Of a stretch of DNA of 64,000 nt, positions 62,234 through 64,000 are shown piece after piece (the first letter of the stretch is position 1; the number at the start of each line of letters is the position of its first letter). Position numbers and translations under genes: made by a program. The stretch is from assembly GCF_018603905.1 (NCBI RefSeq), contig NZ_JAHFZZ010000001.1:806001-870000 (forward strand), written 5' to 3'. Source of the stretch: Nonomuraea sp. NEAU-A123. GTDB taxonomy: Bacteria; Actinomycetota; Actinomycetes; Streptosporangiales; Streptosporangiaceae. Under the pieces are notes generated by a model. The model made no database searches, had not been told where the DNA came from, and saw only the letters and a program-made list of their open reading frames with translations.

Positions 62234-63660
62234 GGAAACGACCGTACGTCGGCGCTCCCTCGCCTCTCATCGGTTGCGGTGGCCAGTCTTTGCCGCCCGG
62301 GATTGGTAGTGGGCGGCTGATTGGTGGTGGGCGGCAGGGAGTCGTGCAGGGCGATCGCCACGAGCAGATCGAGCAGGTCGCTGATCCGGCGCAGGCTGCG
62401 CCCGGTGCGCTCCTGGATGCGGCGCAGGCGGTATTGGGCGGTGTTGGGATGGATCTGCAGCCGCTCGGCGGAGGCACGCAGGTTCAGGTCGGCGGCGGCG
62501 AAGGCGCGGATCGTGGCGGTGAGCACGCCGCCGCGCGCCCGGTCCTCCGACAGGAGCGCGGTGATCCGCGGATCCACCAGGTGGCGGGCGGTGTCGTCGG
62601 CTCTCATCGCCAGGTACTGGAACGGCGAGAGCCGCGGGAGCGCGGCCACCCCGCCGTCCTCCGGCAGGAACTCCATGACGGTCCGGGCCTCGTCGTAGGC
62701 ACGCGGGATGCCGGCCGTCCCGGCGACGACCGTGCTGATGCCCATGGCCAGCACGATTCCCTCGCCCATGAGGTTCTCGCGTACGGCCTGCAGCCGGTCG
62801 CACAGCTCCGCGGGATCGCCGCCGGGGCCGAGCGCGGGGATGGCGACGATCTCCGCCTGCCGCACGACCGACAGCGTCCGTGTGCCGTTCGCCCCGGCCC
62901 TGGAGATGGCCGCGCAGGTCACGTGCCGCGCGTCGACGCCGCGGTCGGGGCCCGTGGTGACCGGGTTCCCGCCGGTCACGGCGCCGAGCGCGCGCGGCCC
63001 GAGCAGGACCGCGACCACCACGAGCAGCGGCGCGCGGGTGTCGGGCCCGAGGCCGTACGCCTGGGCCGCGGCGAGCTGCCTGCTGCGCGTGGGGGCGCCG
63101 CCGGTCAGCAGAGTCTCCAGCAGGTCCCGGCTCTCGCGTACGGCGTCCGCCGCGGCGTAGTGCTGGAACTCCATGTACGCGTTGGCCGCGTGCGTGCTGG
63201 CGAAGTCGCAGAAGCGCATGATCGGGGCCGCCAGCGAGAGCGCGGCCTCGTGGCCGGCGGCCGAGTGGCCGGCCCGCGCCAGCACCGACCCCCAGAAGAC
63301 CTGCTGGCCGACGCGGAAGGCGTTGATGTAGTCGGTCAGGGCGACCCCGGCCCTGGCCCGCCGCATGGCGGCCCGGCGCGCGAAGGCGATGTCGTCGAGC
63401 GTGACCGTGCGGTCTTCGAGCATCACGGCCAGCGTGCTGCGGTAGTGGCGGACCACTTGGTCGCGTACGTCGGCGAGGAAGTTCTCGTCCTGGGCCGCGT
63501 AGGCGGGGATCTCGGCCCGCATCGTCTGGACGGCTGTGTCGGCCAGTTCGGCTAGGTGATCGAGAAGCTCGGAGAGGATACGCGTGCGCTGGACGCGGAC
63601 CGTCTCCGAACCGGTGAGCGTTTCCGTGCTGAAACCACCGGACATGTCGGGATGATCCAT
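62230..63660 (-). CDS. PucR-type transcriptional regulator
   Basis: 476 residues. N-terminal RsbRD-like sensor helices (~25-160), a GGDEF-like central domain (~200-360) and a C-terminal PucR HTH (AADLNLRASAERLQIHPNTAQY, then LRRIQERTGRSLRRI). Probable start ATG 63660; ATG 63645 also possible, neither with a strong RBS. First gene of the operon and divergent from the ABC ATPase, so probably controls both. Confidence 0.9.
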   Translation of the reverse strand: MDHPDMSGGFSTETLTGSETVRVQRTRILSELLDHLAELADTAVQTMRAEIPAYAAQDENFLADVRDQVVRHYRSTLAVMLEDRTVTLDDIAFARRAAMRRARAGVALTDYINAFRVGQQVFWGSVLARAGHSAAGHEAALSLAAPIMRFCDFASTHAANAYMEFQHYAAADAVRESRDLLETLLTGGAPTRSRQLAAAQAYGLGPDTRAPLLVVVAVLLGPRALGAVTGGNPVTTGPDRGVDARHVTCAAISRAGANGTRTLSVVRQAEIVAIPALGPGGDPAELCDRLQAVRENLMGEGIVLAMGISTVVAGTAGIPRAYDEARTVMEFLPEDGGVAALPRLSPFQYLAMRADDTARHLVDPRITALLSEDRARGGVLTATIRAFAAADLNLRASAERLQIHPNTAQYRLRRIQERTGRSLRRISDLLDLLVAIALHDSLPPTTNQPPTTNPGRQRLATATDERRGSADVRSFP

Positions 63661-63827
63661 GCACTTCGCCGGGCGGTCAACGGGTCGTAACCGGTCCGAG
63701 ACACACCCTGTGCCCGGCGGACAACAGCCAGGACACATCTTGGGTGACCGTGCCCAATGTGGTTTCGGACAGGTGGCTCCTACGCTTTCAGAACATTGCT
63801 CTCCGCTCGCCGTCAGCAGGAGGCCGG

Positions 63828-64000
63828 ATGCTGGAGGTAAGCGAGCTCACGGTCCGCTTCGGAGGCATCACGGCGCTCGACGGTGTGGGCTTCTCCGTAC
63901 GGCGCGGCGAGATGGTGGGGCTCATCGGGCCGAACGGCGCGGGCAAGACCACGCTGTTCAACTGCCTGACCCGCCGCCACGACGCCGACGCGGGCCGGGT
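63828..64000 (+). CDS. Branched-chain-type ABC transporter ATPase (LivG-like), 5' end only
   Basis: First 57 codons: VSELTVRFGGITALDGV, then Walker A GPNGAGKTT in a LivG context (LFNCLTR). ATG 63828 follows AGGAGG. The gene runs off the window. Divergent from the PucR/ligase operon; probably imports the organic acid that the ligase activates. Confidence 0.88.
   Translation, partial: MLEVSELTVRFGGITALDGVGFSVRRGEMVGLIGPNGAGKTTLFNCLTRRHDADAGR

Overview
The window is a 64 kb piece of a chromosome from a very high-GC Gram-positive bacterium. Several features point to a filamentous actinomycete: near-exclusive G/C third codon positions, many GTG starts, 4-base ATGA/GTGA overlaps inside operons, an XRE/DUF397/anti-sigma-type ATPase triad, a SAM-dependent methyltransferase of the DUF574 type, an AfsR/SARP-type regulator and many secreted hydrolases. 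A member of the Streptosporangiales (Nonomuraea-like) is my guess; this is an inference from gene content only. I saw no tRNA, rRNA, CRISPR array, transposase or prophage gene.

Layout, 1-16 kb: a large secreted subtilase cut by the window edge; a two-gene permease operon (DUF318 permease plus TIGR03943 protein); then a decayed zone (5.26-6.73 kb) holding a frameshifted flavoprotein remnant, a MerR-like operator and possible MerR remnant, an intact NarL-type response regulator, the last ~65 codons of its sensor kinase and the last ~55 codons of an unrelated membrane protein. Next comes the conserved transglutaminase / circularly permuted ATP-grasp / alpha-E / transglutaminase block (6.8-11.9 kb) with a third transglutaminase. 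An ECF sigma factor fused to its own membrane anchor and outer domain is followed by a secreted alginate-lyase-like enzyme with an AbfB domain.

15.6-36.2 kb: a TetR fragment, an AfsR-like regulator, a small secreted protein, a secreted GH5 enzyme with two CBM35 modules and FN3, then an unusual block (21.9-26.8 kb). That block is an M6 metalloprotease without a signal peptide, a small DUF5955-like protein, a membrane protein sharing a glycine-rich motif with it, and a divergent zinc-ribbon membrane protein. It is the best candidate here for an undescribed system. A sugar-catabolic locus follows: PfkB kinase, ABC binding protein, two permeases and a secreted PIG-L deacetylase in one operon, with a DeoR regulator and a GH4 glycosidase divergent from it.

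36-48 kb: mostly single genes (DUF1772 protein, PEP-mutase-like enzyme, a CorA-like two-TM protein, a polytopic membrane protein), the XRE/DUF397/ATPase triad, a lipoprotein plus OmpA-domain pair, a very large protein of unknown function, a frameshifted secreted protein and an APH-like kinase.

48-57 kb is a stress-signalling island: a SigB/SigF-family sigma factor facing an ANTAR-GAF-PAS-PP2C phosphatase, itself downstream of a soluble hybrid histidine kinase with seven HAMP units. A DUF574 methyltransferase and a secreted esterase with a beta-propeller-like tail under a perfect LacI-type operator follow. The window ends in an acyl-metabolism module (PucR regulator, acyl-CoA ligase, SDR, SCO6745-family protein) divergent from the start of a LivG-type ABC ATPase.
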